Assembly: GCA_903847405.1 (NCBI GenBank)
Contig: CAINDP010000099.1
Span: 1 to 64,000 of the forward strand
Reading direction: 5' to 3'
From: an uncultured Myxococcales bacterium
GTDB lineage: Bacteria; Myxococcota_A; UBA9042; DTJE01
DNA length: 64,000 nucleotides
Part shown: positions 1 through 9,591 of the stretch, one piece after another
How positions within the stretch are numbered: position 1 is the first letter of the stretch
Layout of the letters: each line of letters opens with the position of its first letter
Translations under genes and position numbers: made by a program
Notes under the pieces: generated by a model
The model's database searches: none
What the model saw: the letters and a program-made list of their open reading frames with translations, nothing else
What the model was told of the DNA's origin: nothing

Positions 1-1420
1 GCCGATTCGTGCAATGGCGACGGGACCTGCACGAACACCATCACCGCCGGGAACTGCCTGATCGGCGGGACCTGCCAGGCGGTGAACGCCACCAACGGGA
101 TGTGCCTGGAGTGCGTGCCGGCGACCAGCCAGATCGCGTGGACCTATGTGACGGGCAAGACCTGCGACGACGGGGTCGCCTGCACCAGCACCGACAAGTG
201 CGTCGCGGGCGGGACCGGCGACACCGGGTGCGCCGGAACGACCTACAGTTGCGACGACGGAAAGGCCTGCACCGCCGATTCCTGCAACGGCGACGGGACC
301 TGCACCCACATCACCACCGCCGGAAACTGCCTGATCGGTGGCACGTGCTACGCGTCGAATTCCGCCAACGGAAAGTGCCTGGAATGCGTGCCGGCGACCA
401 GCCAGATCGCGTGGACCTACGTGACGAACAAGGCCTGCAACGACGGGATCGCCTGCACCAGCACCGACAAGTGCGTCGCGGGCGGGACCGGCGACGCCGG
501 GTGCGCCGGGACCACCTACAGTTGCGACGACAGCAAGGCCTGCACCGCCGATTCCTGCAACGGCGACGGGACCTGCACGAACACGATCACCGCCGGAAAC
601 TGCCTGATCGGCGGGACGTGCTACGCGACGAATGCCGCCAACGGAATGTGCCTGGAGTGCCTACCGTCCACCAGTCAGACCGCGTGGACCTACGTGACGA
701 ACAAGGCCTGCACCGACGGGCTCGCTTGCACCAGCACCGACAAGTGCGTCGCGGGCGGGACCGGCGACGCCGGGTGCGCGGGGACGACCTACAGTTGCGA
801 CGACGGAAAGGCCTGCACCGCCGATTCCTGCAACGGCGACGGGACCTGCACCCACATCACCACCGCCGGCAACTGCCTGATCGGCGGGACGTGCTACGCG
901 ACGAACGCCGCCAACGGGATGTGCCTGGAGTGCGTGCCGGCGACCAGCCAGACCGCGTGGACGTATGTGACGAACAAGACCTGCAACGACGGGGTCGCGT
1001 GCACCAGCACGGACAAGTGCGTCGCGGGCGGGAGCGGGGACGCGGGGTGTGCGGGGACGACCTACAGTTGCGACGACGGAAAGGCCTGCACCGCCGATTC
1101 CTGCAATGGCGACGGGACCTGCACGAACACGATCACTGCCGGAAACTGCCTGATCGGCGGGACGTGCCACGCGACCAGCGACGCCAACGGAAAGTGCCTG
1201 GAATGCGTTCCGGCGACCAACCCGACCGCGTGGACCTACGTGACGAACAAGTCCTGCGACGACGGGATCGCCTGCACCAGCACCGACAAGTGCGCCGCGG
1301 GTGGCACCGGCGACGCCGGGTGCGCCGGGACAACGTACCGCTGCGACGACGGATTCGACTGCACGTCGGACTCGTGCAGGGGCGACGGGACCTGCAGCTT
1401 CGTCCTGCAGGCCGCATGGT
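1..1420 (+). repeat. 273-bp in-frame tandem repeat array
   Basis: The landmark ACCTACAGTTGCGACGAC recurs at 241, 514, 787 and 1060, exactly 273 bases apart, and a diverged copy starts near 1333. Units differ by only a few per cent and keep the reading frame (91 codons). The array enters from outside the window, so its total length is unknown. Confidence 0.9.
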
Positions 1421-3204
1421 GCCTCATCGACGGGACCTGCGTGGCCGAGGGGATGCTCCACGGCATGTGCCAGACCTGCCGCCCCGCCGACGCCGACACC
1501 GCCTGGACCCTCGTCCCGGGCCAGGCCTGCGACGACGGCAACCCCTGCACCTCCGGGGACGCCTGCGCCGCGGGCGGCACCGGCGACGCCGCCTGCCACG
1601 GCACCGCGTACGACTGCGACGACGGGGTCGCGTGCACCGCGGATTCCTGCAATGGGGACGGGACTTGCACGAACGCCCTCGCCGACGGGTGGTGCGTGAT
1701 CGAAGGCGCCTGCGTGGCCTCCGGGACCGCCCGCGGGATGTGCGAAGAGTGCCGCCCCGCGACCCACACGTCGGCCTGGACGTATGTGGCGGGCAAGGCC
1801 TGCAACGACGGGGTCGCCTGCACCGCCGGGGACGCCTGCACCACCGGCGGGACCGGCAACGAGGGCTGTGCCGGGACGACCTACTCGTGCGACGACCTGC
1901 GCGCGTGCACGCAGGACACCTGCCTGGGGGACGGCACCTGCGCGAACACGCTGGAAGCCGGGTGGTGCCTCGTTTCCGGGACCTGTGTCGCCCGGGGCCA
2001 GGAGTCGGCGGGCGGGTGCCTGGCCTGCGACCCGACGGCGAACCCGGGGGCCTGGACCCCGAGACCCGACGACACGGCGTGCAACGACGAGGATCCGGCC
2101 ACCGGTGCCGACCGGTGCACGGCCGGGGCCTGTGCCGGTGTTCCGTGCTCCTGTCAGGCCGCGGACCCGTGCTGCGACGGCTGCCTGCCCCGTAACGAAG
2201 GCGGGGACTGCGAGGACGGCAGCGCCTGCACCGACCAGGACCAGTGTGTTGCGGGCCTATGCGCAGCCGGGGTCCAGAGGACCTGCCCGCCGCCGGCCAC
2301 GTGCCACGACGGCGGAACCTGCCAGCCGGCGACCGGAACCTGCACCCGGCCGGCATTGACCGATCAGAGCCCCTGCGACGACGGGGACCCGCTGACCACC
2401 GGAGACCGCTGCATCGCCGGGATGTGCGTCGGGATCGGGTGCACCTGCGCCGGGGTCGGGGCCTGCTGCGACGGCTGCCTGCCGCGCAACGAGGGGGGCC
2501 TCTGCGACGACGGTGACGGGTGCACGCCGGCGGACCACTGCGTGACCGGCGCCTGCGTCGGCGGCGAACCGATCGCCTGCCCGGCCCCGGCGACCTGCCG
2601 GCGACAGGGCACCTGCGACCCGGCGACCGGGACCTGCGGCCAGTCCCTGCTGGGGGCCGAGACGCCCTGCGACGACGAAGACCCGTGCACGGATCCGGAC
2701 CAGTGCACCGCCGACGGGACCTGTACCGGGCCGGTCGGCCCGGCGTGCCTGCCGGTGGACCCGGGCCCCGAGCCCATCCCGGACGAGGGGAGCGGCACGA
2801 GGGACGAGGGTACGGCCGACACAGGCCTGGAGGAGGTTGCCACGGACACGGTCGGCGAGAACGTGGCCGACGCCGTGGAGGACCCGGGCACGAAGGATCC
2901 GGGCCCCGCAGGCGAATTGCCCCAGGACGGCGGGACCACGGACCCGGGGACCGACCAGACGGTGGCCGACAACGTCGCGCCCCCCCGCGATCCGGGCACA
3001 GCGGAACTGGCCGGCGACGGCACCGTCACGATCCCGGATGCGGCCGTGGGCACGGACCCCGGCAGCCTCGCCGGAAAGGCAGGCGGCTGCACCGCGGGCG
3101 GCACCGGCGGCACGGGTGCCTTGCCCGTCCTGATGGCAGCGCTGTGGGGTATGGTCGCAGCCTGGCGGATCCGGAGGCGACCGCGGCACCCGGATCGGCC
3201 GTGA
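1..3204 (+). CDS. Cys-rich repeat surface protein with MYXO-CTERM anchor (5' end outside window)
   Basis: The frame is open from base 1, so the start lies upstream; 1067 residues are visible. The first 470 or so residues are near-identical 91-residue units, each with CDDG-x2-CT-type cysteine clusters and a CNGDGTCT motif. More diverged units of the same kind follow to about residue 930, then an acidic Asp/Gly/Pro/Thr-rich stalk (about 930-1020). The C-terminus is GGCTAGG, a hydrophobic helix and an Arg-rich end, which is the MYXO-CTERM sorting signal. Known of the signal: it marks proteins exported and anchored at the cell surface in Myxococcota. I infer a disulfide-rich extracellular fibre or adhesin; no catalytic domain is visible. 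The gene converges on the next gene with a 34-base gap. Confidence 0.85.
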   Translation, partial: ADSCNGDGTCTNTITAGNCLIGGTCQAVNATNGMCLECVPATSQIAWTYVTGKTCDDGVACTSTDKCVAGGTGDTGCAGTTYSCDDGKACTADSCNGDGTCTHITTAGNCLIGGTCYASNSANGKCLECVPATSQIAWTYVTNKACNDGIACTSTDKCVAGGTGDAGCAGTTYSCDDSKACTADSCNGDGTCTNTITAGNCLIGGTCYATNAANGMCLECLPSTSQTAWTYVTNKACTDGLACTSTDKCVAGGTGDAGCAGTTYSCDDGKACTADSCNGDGTCTHITTAGNCLIGGTCYATNAANGMCLECVPATSQTAWTYVTNKTCNDGVACTSTDKCVAGGSGDAGCAGTTYSCDDGKACTADSCNGDGTCTNTITAGNCLIGGTCHATSDANGKCLECVPATNPTAWTYVTNKSCDDGIACTSTDKCAAGGTGDAGCAGTTYRCDDGFDCTSDSCRGDGTCSFVLQAAWCLIDGTCVAEGMLHGMCQTCRPADADTAWTLVPGQACDDGNPCTSGDACAAGGTGDAACHGTAYDCDDGVACTADSCNGDGTCTNALADGWCVIEGACVASGTARGMCEECRPATHTSAWTYVAGKACNDGVACTAGDACTTGGTGNEGCAGTTYSCDDLRACTQDTCLGDGTCANTLEAGWCLVSGTCVARGQESAGGCLACDPTANPGAWTPRPDDTACNDEDPATGADRCTAGACAGVPCSCQAADPCCDGCLPRNEGGDCEDGSACTDQDQCVAGLCAAGVQRTCPPPATCHDGGTCQPATGTCTRPALTDQSPCDDGDPLTTGDRCIAGMCVGIGCTCAGVGACCDGCLPRNEGGLCDDGDGCTPADHCVTGACVGGEPIACPAPATCRRQGTCDPATGTCGQSLLGAETPCDDEDPCTDPDQCTADGTCTGPVGPACLPVDPGPEPIPDEGSGTRDEGTADTGLEEVATDTVGENVADAVEDPGTKDPGPAGELPQDGGTTDPGTDQTVADNVAPPRDPGTAELAGDGTVTIPDAAVGTDPGSLAGKAGGCTAGGTGGTGALPVLMAALWGMVAAWRIRRRPRHPDRP

Positions 3205-3238
3205 ACACGGTGCAGGGCGCTTGACGCCCGGCGACCCG

Positions 3239-3823
3239 TCAGTCCAGGACGGCGGCGGGCGCGCCCAATCCGAACCGGTCCTCCTTCGCCCTCAGGGCGA
3301 TGGCGACCACGGCGATCAACTCGGCGCGACGCATGCCGGCCTCCTTGGACGCCAGGTCCAGGGACTCCAGCACGGCGATCACGTTCTGCAACAGCGCGGC
3401 GTCCGCCTGGCTGTCGTTCTTCAACGAGTCCCGCAGCGCGAAGAGGTCTTCCTCCAGGAACCGGAACTCGTCGTTGCGCCGCAGTTTCCGCAACGCCCGG
3501 AAGTTCCCGGCGGCCATCGCGCGCAACATCCGGGACACCGCGACCACCGGCCCCACCGCACGGAACGACGAACGGATCGCGATGAACGCCAGGATCGCGA
3601 TCAGCACCAGCGTGATGGCGCCCAGCAGCAGGGTGCGCGGCAGTTCGTCCTTGGCCAGGGCCAGCAGGTCCTTCTGCTCGGCCAGCGCCTGCAGGTGCAC
3701 CGCCCCGATGGAAACGAAGGCCGCGATCACGGCCCCCACGACCAGCAGCATCTGCCGGGACTGGAAGTGGCTGTCCTCCCACGTCCGCTTGCGTCGGTCC
3801 ACACGGTTGCCGTCCGTATTCAT
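3239..3823 (-). CDS. Small membrane protein with HAMP-like segment
   Basis: The protein has 194 residues. Two hydrophobic segments (about 24-44 and 63-85) flank a short loop. A HAMP-like stretch follows (about 86-135: GPVVAVSRMLRAMAAGNF then NDEFRFLEEDL), then a helical tail. It resembles the membrane and HAMP part of a chemoreceptor or sensor kinase but has no kinase or methyl-accepting domain. I chose the ATG at 3823 because AGGAAGGA sits just upstream; an ATG 15 bases earlier lacks a comparable site. It lies 90 bases downstream of the PAS kinase on the same strand, so the two may be co-transcribed and work together. The function is unknown. Confidence 0.75.
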   Translation of the reverse strand: MNTDGNRVDRRKRTWEDSHFQSRQMLLVVGAVIAAFVSIGAVHLQALAEQKDLLALAKDELPRTLLLGAITLVLIAILAFIAIRSSFRAVGPVVAVSRMLRAMAAGNFRALRKLRRNDEFRFLEEDLFALRDSLKNDSQADAALLQNVIAVLESLDLASKEAGMRRAELIAVVAIALRAKEDRFGLGAPAAVLD

Positions 3824-3913
3824 GGTTCCTTCCTGCATGGAGGGCGGTCCCGGAATTTGGCCCGAGGGTAACCGGGGGGGCGCGGGAAGGGGTAGAAAAC
3901 GGCAATCCAGCGG

Positions 3914-6616
3914 TCAGTCTTCGTTTCGTCGATTCTTCAGCGCCACGGGAAGGGTGAACCGGAAGCAGGTCCCCCGGCCCAGCCCTTCGGACTCCACCCA
4001 GACGCGTCCTTCGTGGAGTTCCACGATGCGCTGGACGAGGGCCAACCCCAGGCCCGTGCCCTCGCTGGCGGGGTCCAGTTTCTGGAACAGCCCGAAGACC
4101 TTGCCCTGCAGGCGCGGTTCGATGCCGATGCCGTTGTCCCGAACGTAGAACACGGTTTCGGCCCCCAGCACCTGGGCGCCCAGTTCCAGCCGGGGCGCAG
4201 GTTGATCCCCCATGTACTTGACCGCATTCTCGACCAGGTTCTGCCAGACCTCCTCCAGCCTGGTGCGATCCCCGAAGAGGGTCATGGGGGGAGCCTGCAC
4301 CTGGATCGCGACGCCCCGGGTCGAAATCGCCCCGGCCACCGTCGCCAGGGCCCCCTGGATCAGGTCGTCGAGGGCCATCTGCACGGGAGTGCTCACGACC
4401 CGCCCGACCCGGGAAACCTCCAGCAGGTCTTCCAGGAGGTGCCCCATCCTTTCGGTCGCGTCGCGGATGAAGCCCAGATCCTGCGCGACCCGTTCGGTCC
4501 TGCCCTCTTCCAGATCCCGCTCGACGTATCCCAGGAACGTTCCGACCGTGACCAGAGGACTCTTGAGATCGTGGGATATCATGTCCGTGAACCGTTCCAT
4601 CTCCGCAGTCTTCTGCAGCAGTTCCAGTTCCCGGCGCTTGCCGTCCGTGATGTCCGCGAACACGGTGGCGAACTGGCCGGGACCGGGCGAGATCACGGAA
4701 ATGCGGAAGTGCCGGTCCAGAGCCGGGACGCTGGTCTCGAAGGTGCAGGGCGGGCCGCCCAGCGCGACCCGGCTGTATTCGTCGAGGTAGGGAGGCGCTT
4801 CCTGCCCGTAGAGCTCGGAGCCCAGACGCCCCGGCATTCGGGCCATGTCGAGTCCGGTGTGATGCGCGAAGGCCGGGTTCACGTCCAGGATGCGGTAGTC
4901 CACGACCTTTCCGGCCTCGTCGCGCACCAGTTCGCAAAGGGCGACGCCTTCCGCCAGGCTTTCCACCAGGGTCCGGAATTTCCGCTCGCTTGCATGCAGG
5001 GCCCCCTCCGCCCTGCGCTGCTCGGTCACGTCTTCATGCATCAGGACGTGGCTCTGGACCTGTCCATCCGTGCCGAAGATGGAAAATCCCACGGCGCGGA
5101 CCAGGACGGCAACGTCCGGGGCTTCCGGAAACTCGTCGTGGGCGTTGAAATACAGTTCCGGGAAGACCACGGTCTCGCCGTTCCTCAGGCGCTCCCACAG
5201 GGCACTCGTCCCCTGGTCCAGCAATGTCGGGGCGGTGAACAGGGAGTAGTCTGGAGGAGGGGTGGCTCCAAACAGTTTCCGGTACGCCGGATTGGCGCTG
5301 AGGGTTCGTCCCTCCCGGTCGAGGACCTGGATGGACATCGGGTTGTTGCCGATGACGGCGGCCAGGGCGGCCGATTCCGCAGACAGGGCCTCCTGGACAC
5401 GCTTGCGCTCGGTGATGTCGATCATCACGGTCAGGTAGTGCCGCCTCCCCTGGCTGCCGATCACTTCTCCCGAGAAAAGGCCGTCCAGGATCCTCCCGTC
5501 CTTGCGCCGGACCTGCATCTCGATGTCGCGGAACCGGCCGTGCCGCTCCAGTTGCGCCGCGGCTTCCTGCTGGCTCGCGGTCTGGACGACGATTCCGAGG
5601 TCGCCGTTGGTCCTGCCGATCACCTCCGCCCGGGTGAATCCGAGCGTGTCCAGCCAGGCCTCGTTGACATCGCTGAAGACCATGTCGGGCAGGGCCGACA
5701 TCGCCATCAGGGCGGGGTTGTTGCGGAACACCCGCTCGAACCGCTCCTGGGCTTCCTGCTCGGCGGCAAGGTTCCGGCAGATGCCGAAGATGCAGTCCCC
5801 GCCGTTCCACCGGCCGGACCGGACCCGGGTCTCCACCGGGACCAGTCCGCCGTCCTTGCGGGCCAGCGGCAGGGGACACGAGTCCCCCTCCCCTCGCAAC
5901 ATCGCGGCGAAGAGTTCCCGGGCCTCCGGGCGGCTGTCCGCCGGATGCAGGTCGAGGATGTGCATCTGCTTGAACTCGTCCGGAGAAAAGCCCAGGGTCT
6001 GCGTGAAGGCGGGGTTGGTGTACAGAACGCGCCCATCCGTCGTGCCCACGATGATCATGTCGGTCAGGGACTCGAAGAAGCTGCGGAAGTTGGACTCGCT
6101 CTCGTGCAGTGCCGCCTCGGCGCGCCTGCTGTCCGTGACGTCGCGGACCGTCGCCTGCAGGAACCGTTCACCGGCCAGTTCGACCCGGGTCAACAGCACG
6201 GTGGCGGGGAACTCCTCGCCCGTGATCCGCCGGTGCGTCCATTCGAAAAAGCGGAACCCCTCGTGCATCGCCGCGTCGATCTGTTCCCGGGCCTTTTCGG
6301 CCGAGACACGGCCGTCCGGCTGCGTTCGGGGCGACAGGTACCACGGCTGGGCCTGGAAGAATTCGTCGAGGCTCGATGCGCAGAACATCGCCAGGGCCGC
6401 CGGATTCGCCGAACTGAAGTTCCAGGACGGCGGTTCCAGCGTCACGATGGCGTCGCGGGAACTTTCGAAGAGGCCCCGGAACCTTTCCTCGCTGGCCCGC
6501 AACTTCTGCTGCGCCAGGTACAGGACCCGCGTCCGGTCCTCGATCAGGGCCTCGAGGATCTGGTTCTTGCGGAGGGCCCTGGCCAGGCGCCGCTCCAGGA
6601 CATCGGACGGCGTCAT
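3914..6616 (-). CDS. Multi-PAS sensor histidine kinase
   Basis: The protein has 900 residues and no signal peptide or clear membrane segment, so it is probably cytosolic. After an N-terminal coiled coil (1-45) come about five PAS domains (roughly 45-165, 175-295, 300-415, 425-545 and 555-670), recognisable by motifs such as TNPAFTQTLGF, DVNEAWLDTLGF and SANPAYRKLFG. The HisKA domain carries the phospho-acceptor His in MISHDLKSPL. The HATPase domain shows the N box (NLVENAVKYM), the G1 box (DNGIGIE) and the G2 box (GTGLGLALV). I chose the ATG at 6616, which has GGGAAGG upstream; an in-frame extension to 6748 lacks coding character. No response regulator is nearby, so it looks like an orphan kinase. 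The ligands are unknown. Confidence 0.93.
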   Translation of the reverse strand: MTPSDVLERRLARALRKNQILEALIEDRTRVLYLAQQKLRASEERFRGLFESSRDAIVTLEPPSWNFSSANPAALAMFCASSLDEFFQAQPWYLSPRTQPDGRVSAEKAREQIDAAMHEGFRFFEWTHRRITGEEFPATVLLTRVELAGERFLQATVRDVTDSRRAEAALHESESNFRSFFESLTDMIIVGTTDGRVLYTNPAFTQTLGFSPDEFKQMHILDLHPADSRPEARELFAAMLRGEGDSCPLPLARKDGGLVPVETRVRSGRWNGGDCIFGICRNLAAEQEAQERFERVFRNNPALMAMSALPDMVFSDVNEAWLDTLGFTRAEVIGRTNGDLGIVVQTASQQEAAAQLERHGRFRDIEMQVRRKDGRILDGLFSGEVIGSQGRRHYLTVMIDITERKRVQEALSAESAALAAVIGNNPMSIQVLDREGRTLSANPAYRKLFGATPPPDYSLFTAPTLLDQGTSALWERLRNGETVVFPELYFNAHDEFPEAPDVAVLVRAVGFSIFGTDGQVQSHVLMHEDVTEQRRAEGALHASERKFRTLVESLAEGVALCELVRDEAGKVVDYRILDVNPAFAHHTGLDMARMPGRLGSELYGQEAPPYLDEYSRVALGGPPCTFETSVPALDRHFRISVISPGPGQFATVFADITDGKRRELELLQKTAEMERFTDMISHDLKSPLVTVGTFLGYVERDLEEGRTERVAQDLGFIRDATERMGHLLEDLLEVSRVGRVVSTPVQMALDDLIQGALATVAGAISTRGVAIQVQAPPMTLFGDRTRLEEVWQNLVENAVKYMGDQPAPRLELGAQVLGAETVFYVRDNGIGIEPRLQGKVFGLFQKLDPASEGTGLGLALVQRIVELHEGRVWVESEGLGRGTCFRFTLPVALKNRRNED

Positions 6617-7013
6617 GACCTTCCCTCGCGTACGCACCCTGTGCCGGTCCGAATGATACCGTTCCCCTTGCCAGCGGACCCAGCGTTTTCTGAAGCAACG
6701 ATGATGCCATCCCCTGCCCGGGCGGAACCCGACATGTTGCGGATGCAAGCCCTTGATCTTCCGATGTCATGAACGAACCGCTTCCGAGCGACGCGCCCCG
6801 GGATTGGACGAAGGGAACCGGTTCCCGGAAGTCGTGCCCTTCCCGCGGGGGACGGATCGCGACGGGCAGGGTTCCCGGAATGGCGGTCAGGAATCCCCGG
6901 CTCGCCAGGTGCCTGGCCAGGTATTCGAAGTGGAGGGGAACATACCCGTCCCCGCCTTGACATCCGCGCCCTCCCGCTGAATCCTCAGTCCCGTCCCGGA
7001 GCCGAGAGATCCC

Positions 7014-7445
7014 ATGAAGGCCCTCCCGATCCTGCTGTCCCTGCTGGCCCTCGCGGCCTGCGGCGGCGCCCAGCGCACCGGCGACGAAAACCGCTCGGGC
7101 GCCACCGAACTGACGATCGGCCTCACCACCGACGACAAGGTGTCCGCGGGCGACGACGAGGTGGACTGGAAGCGGTTCCACGTCGCGGCCCCGACCACCG
7201 GCGTCGTGACGGTCTACTGGGACGAACCGGCGGTCGGCGCCCGCATCACGCTGCGGGACATGTTCGGGGCCCCCCTGGCCGAGGCGCGCCACACCCTGGG
7301 CACCCCGTCCGACGTGCTGCCCGAGGTCCGCTTGGGCGAAGGCACCTTCTACGTCGAGATCGTCGCCACCAAGGGCGCCTCCGTGTACACCGTCGAATTG
7401 ACGCTGGGCGGCCCCTCCTCGGCCGGAGTCCCGCGCCCCGAGTGA
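7014..7445 (+). CDS. Small predicted lipoprotein
   Basis: The protein has 143 residues with a lipoprotein signal peptide (MKALPILLSLLALAAC, Cys at 16). The mature part is rich in beta-strand patterns and contains a DEVDWKRFHV segment, reminiscent of pre-peptidase C-terminal (PPC-like) modules in which such a stretch leads into a beta-sandwich. I cannot assign a function. A TTGACA at 6957-6962 could be a -35 box, but the -10 candidate (AATCCT) is poor. It lies 240 bases upstream of the CIS operon on the same strand, though that operon appears to have its own promoter. Confidence 0.75.
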   Translation: MKALPILLSLLALAACGGAQRTGDENRSGATELTIGLTTDDKVSAGDDEVDWKRFHVAAPTTGVVTVYWDEPAVGARITLRDMFGAPLAEARHTLGTPSDVLPEVRLGEGTFYVEIVATKGASVYTVELTLGGPSSAGVPRPE

Positions 7446-7626
7446 CGCCCCGTTCCCCGACGACGCCCCAGTCGCCGCCGGGGGTTTTGGCGCCGCACCC
7501 CGTGGGGCCTCCCGTTTCCCTGGTGACTACAGACCCCACCCATGCCTCCCCCCACCCCCCCGTTCCACGCGGGGACATCCGGCCCCCAATTTCGTGTCAG
7601 AACAGGGTGTTCCGGACCCCCTCCAT

Positions 7627-7655
7627 TTGACAACCCCGACACACCCTGTTATCCC
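7627..7655 (+). promoter_or_regulatory. Promoter of the CIS operon
   Basis: A perfect TTGACA (7627-7632) is followed after 17 bases by TATCCC (7650-7655), with TG at 7647-7648 forming an extended -10. Transcription would start near 7662, about 24 bases before the DUF4255 gene. The surrounding 240-base gap is otherwise unremarkable. Confidence 0.6.
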
Positions 7656-7685
7656 TTCACTTCGTCCCGGAATCGGTATTTTTCG

Positions 7686-8276
7686 ATGAGCCAGTTCGAG
7701 GTGGTTCGCGACGTCGGAGAGTCCCTGAAGGAACTCCTGACGACCTCCTTCAAGGCCGCGGGCTACACCACCGTCACCGTGTCCAACGACCGCCCCAAGA
7801 AGGACAACGTCAAGTCCCTGCCGACGGTTTCGTCGTACCTGTACCACCTGTCCTACGCGCCCGGGCACAAGGAGCGCACTGATTCGCTGGTCACCACCTA
7901 CTCGAAGGACGGCCACCTGGTCGAGTACTACCAGGACGCCCCGATCTACCTCCACGCCCACTTCATCCTGTCGGTGTTCGGCAACACGCCGACGGAAGAA
8001 AACCTGCTGCTGGGCCTGGTCATCAAGACCGTCCTCGAGAACCCGATCCTGTTCGGCGACCAGTTGAAGGGGGATTCGTTCTACCCCGACGACCAGGTGA
8101 ACGTGTTTCCGAACCTCCAGGCGGACTTCAATGAATCCGTGTCCTTCTGGAGGAGCCTGAACGAGGAAGTGCGACCGTCGCTCTTCTACTACGTCCGGTT
8201 CCGCGTGGAATCGGAGCGACGGTCCGAGGATTTGTCGAGGGTGACTGGCAGGGATCTTGCAGTGCATCCGCGGTGA
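7686..8276 (+). CDS. DUF4255 family CIS tail-terminator (cap) protein
   Basis: The 196 residues match the DUF4255 (Pvc16/Afp16 N-terminal) family: an N-terminal helix (FEVVRDVGESLKELL), a central SYLYHLSYAP region and a C-terminal beta-rich part with SVSFWRSLNEEVRPSLFYYVRFRV. In known phage-tail-like particles the homologue caps the sheath and tube at the end away from the baseplate. I chose the ATG at 7686 because the in-frame extension upstream has no coding character and would overlap the promoter. It is the first gene of the CIS operon, 71 bases before sheath 1. Assignment to the family is firm; the role is inferred from the family. Confidence 0.88.
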   Translation: MSQFEVVRDVGESLKELLTTSFKAAGYTTVTVSNDRPKKDNVKSLPTVSSYLYHLSYAPGHKERTDSLVTTYSKDGHLVEYYQDAPIYLHAHFILSVFGNTPTEENLLLGLVIKTVLENPILFGDQLKGDSFYPDDQVNVFPNLQADFNESVSFWRSLNEEVRPSLFYYVRFRVESERRSEDLSRVTGRDLAVHPR

Positions 8277-8347
8277 TGGACACCGCTTGCACCGGGATCG
8301 GCCAGTCGACCCCCGGAGATGGGTAGGGAACCACCAAGGAGGCTCGA

Positions 8348-9514
8348 ATGGCCACGTCGTACCTGTCCCCCGGTGTCTATGTCGAGGAAGTCGACCGCGG
8401 CACCAAGCCCCTGGAAATGGTCGGCACCAGCACGGCCGCCTTCATCGGCGAGTGCAAGGCCGGCCCCGTGAACCAGCCCGTGCTGGTCACCAACTGGAGC
8501 CAGTACACCAAGCAGTTCGGCGACTTCCAGAACGCCGACTACCTGGCCCACGCCGTGTACGGCTTCTTCAACAACGGCGGCGGCCGGGCGTTCGTCCTGA
8601 ACGTCGGCACCCTCGAGCAGGCCAAGGAGCGCGGCGAGGACATCAACGGCAAGGCCGCGCTGTACATCGGCACCGACAACGGCCCCGGCACCCGCACCGG
8701 TCTGAAGGCCTTCGAGGACATCGAAGACATCAACATCGTCGCGGCGCCCGGCCAGACCGACCCCGTCATCCAGGACGCGGTCCTGTCGCACTGCGAAAAC
8801 ATGCGCTACCGCTTCGCCATCCTCGATTGCCCCGAAGTGATCGAAAAGGGCGGCGTGGACAAGATTCCGAAGCCCCGCGATTCCAAGTACGGCGGCTACT
8901 ACTTCCCCTGGCTGGAAGTCTACGATCCGGTGAAGGGCAACATCTTCCAGCCCCCGTCCGGGTTCATGGCCGGCGTCTACGCCCGCAGCGACGGCGAGCG
9001 CGGCGTCCACAAGGCGCCCGCGAACGAGGTCGTGCGCGGCGCGCTGGGCCTGCGCTACAGCATCACCAAGGGCGAGCAGGACCTGTTGAACCCCAAGGGG
9101 ATCAACTGCATCCGCGCGTTCCCGAACCGCGGGATCCGCGTGTGGGGCGCCCGCACGGTGTCCTCCGACGCGTCGTGGCGCTACGTCAACGTCCGCCGCC
9201 TGTTCAACATGGTCGAGCAGTCGATCGAGACGGGCACGCAGTGGGTCGTGTTCGAGCCGAACGATCCGCGCCTGTGGAAGCGGGTCACCCGCGACCTCAG
9301 CGCCTTCCTGCTGCGCCTGTGGCGCCAGGGCGCCCTGTTCGGCAAGACGCCGGAGGAAGCGTTCTACGTGAAGTGCGACGACGAGACCAACCCCCCGGAA
9401 GTGATCGACGCGGGCCAGATGATCGTCGAAATCGGCATGGCGCCCGTGAAGCCGGCGGAATTCGTGATCTTCCGCATCGGCCAGATGCCGGCCGGCGGCG
9501 AGGTGTCCGAGTAG
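8348..9514 (+). CDS. CIS contractile sheath protein 1 (short form)
   Basis: This is a 388-residue tail sheath protein. It opens with SPGVYVEEVDRGTKPLEMVGTSTAAFIG and ends with the conserved sheath C-terminal domain: HKAPANEVV, GINCIRAFPNRGIRVWGARTVSSD, then NPPEVIDAGQMIVEIGMAPVKPAEF. In known systems sheath subunits polymerise around the tube and contract to drive it through a membrane. AAGGAGG stands 5 bases before the ATG. It lacks the extra domain of about 200 residues present in the second sheath of this locus, so it is probably the main sheath subunit. Confidence 0.95.
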   Translation: MATSYLSPGVYVEEVDRGTKPLEMVGTSTAAFIGECKAGPVNQPVLVTNWSQYTKQFGDFQNADYLAHAVYGFFNNGGGRAFVLNVGTLEQAKERGEDINGKAALYIGTDNGPGTRTGLKAFEDIEDINIVAAPGQTDPVIQDAVLSHCENMRYRFAILDCPEVIEKGGVDKIPKPRDSKYGGYYFPWLEVYDPVKGNIFQPPSGFMAGVYARSDGERGVHKAPANEVVRGALGLRYSITKGEQDLLNPKGINCIRAFPNRGIRVWGARTVSSDASWRYVNVRRLFNMVEQSIETGTQWVVFEPNDPRLWKRVTRDLSAFLLRLWRQGALFGKTPEEAFYVKCDDETNPPEVIDAGQMIVEIGMAPVKPAEFVIFRIGQMPAGGEVSE

Positions 9515-9591
9515 CAGACCACGAATCCGTAGGAAGCGTCCCGGCGATGCCCCGGGGCGTGGTGGTTTACTGAAGGAACGGGAGGTTCAAG

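Noticed and set aside
1-1420. Regular repeats considered as a CRISPR array
   Set aside because: Units are 273 bases, in frame and without unique spacers; they encode a protein.
3239-3823. Chemoreceptor
   Set aside because: Membrane and HAMP-like parts are present, but there is no methyl-accepting signalling domain; 194 residues is too short.
2364-4937. Long minus-strand frame spanning two genes
   Set aside because: It covers the end of the Cys-rich gene, the HAMP-like gene and part of the kinase in the wrong frame; both minus-strand genes there have better frames with known domains.
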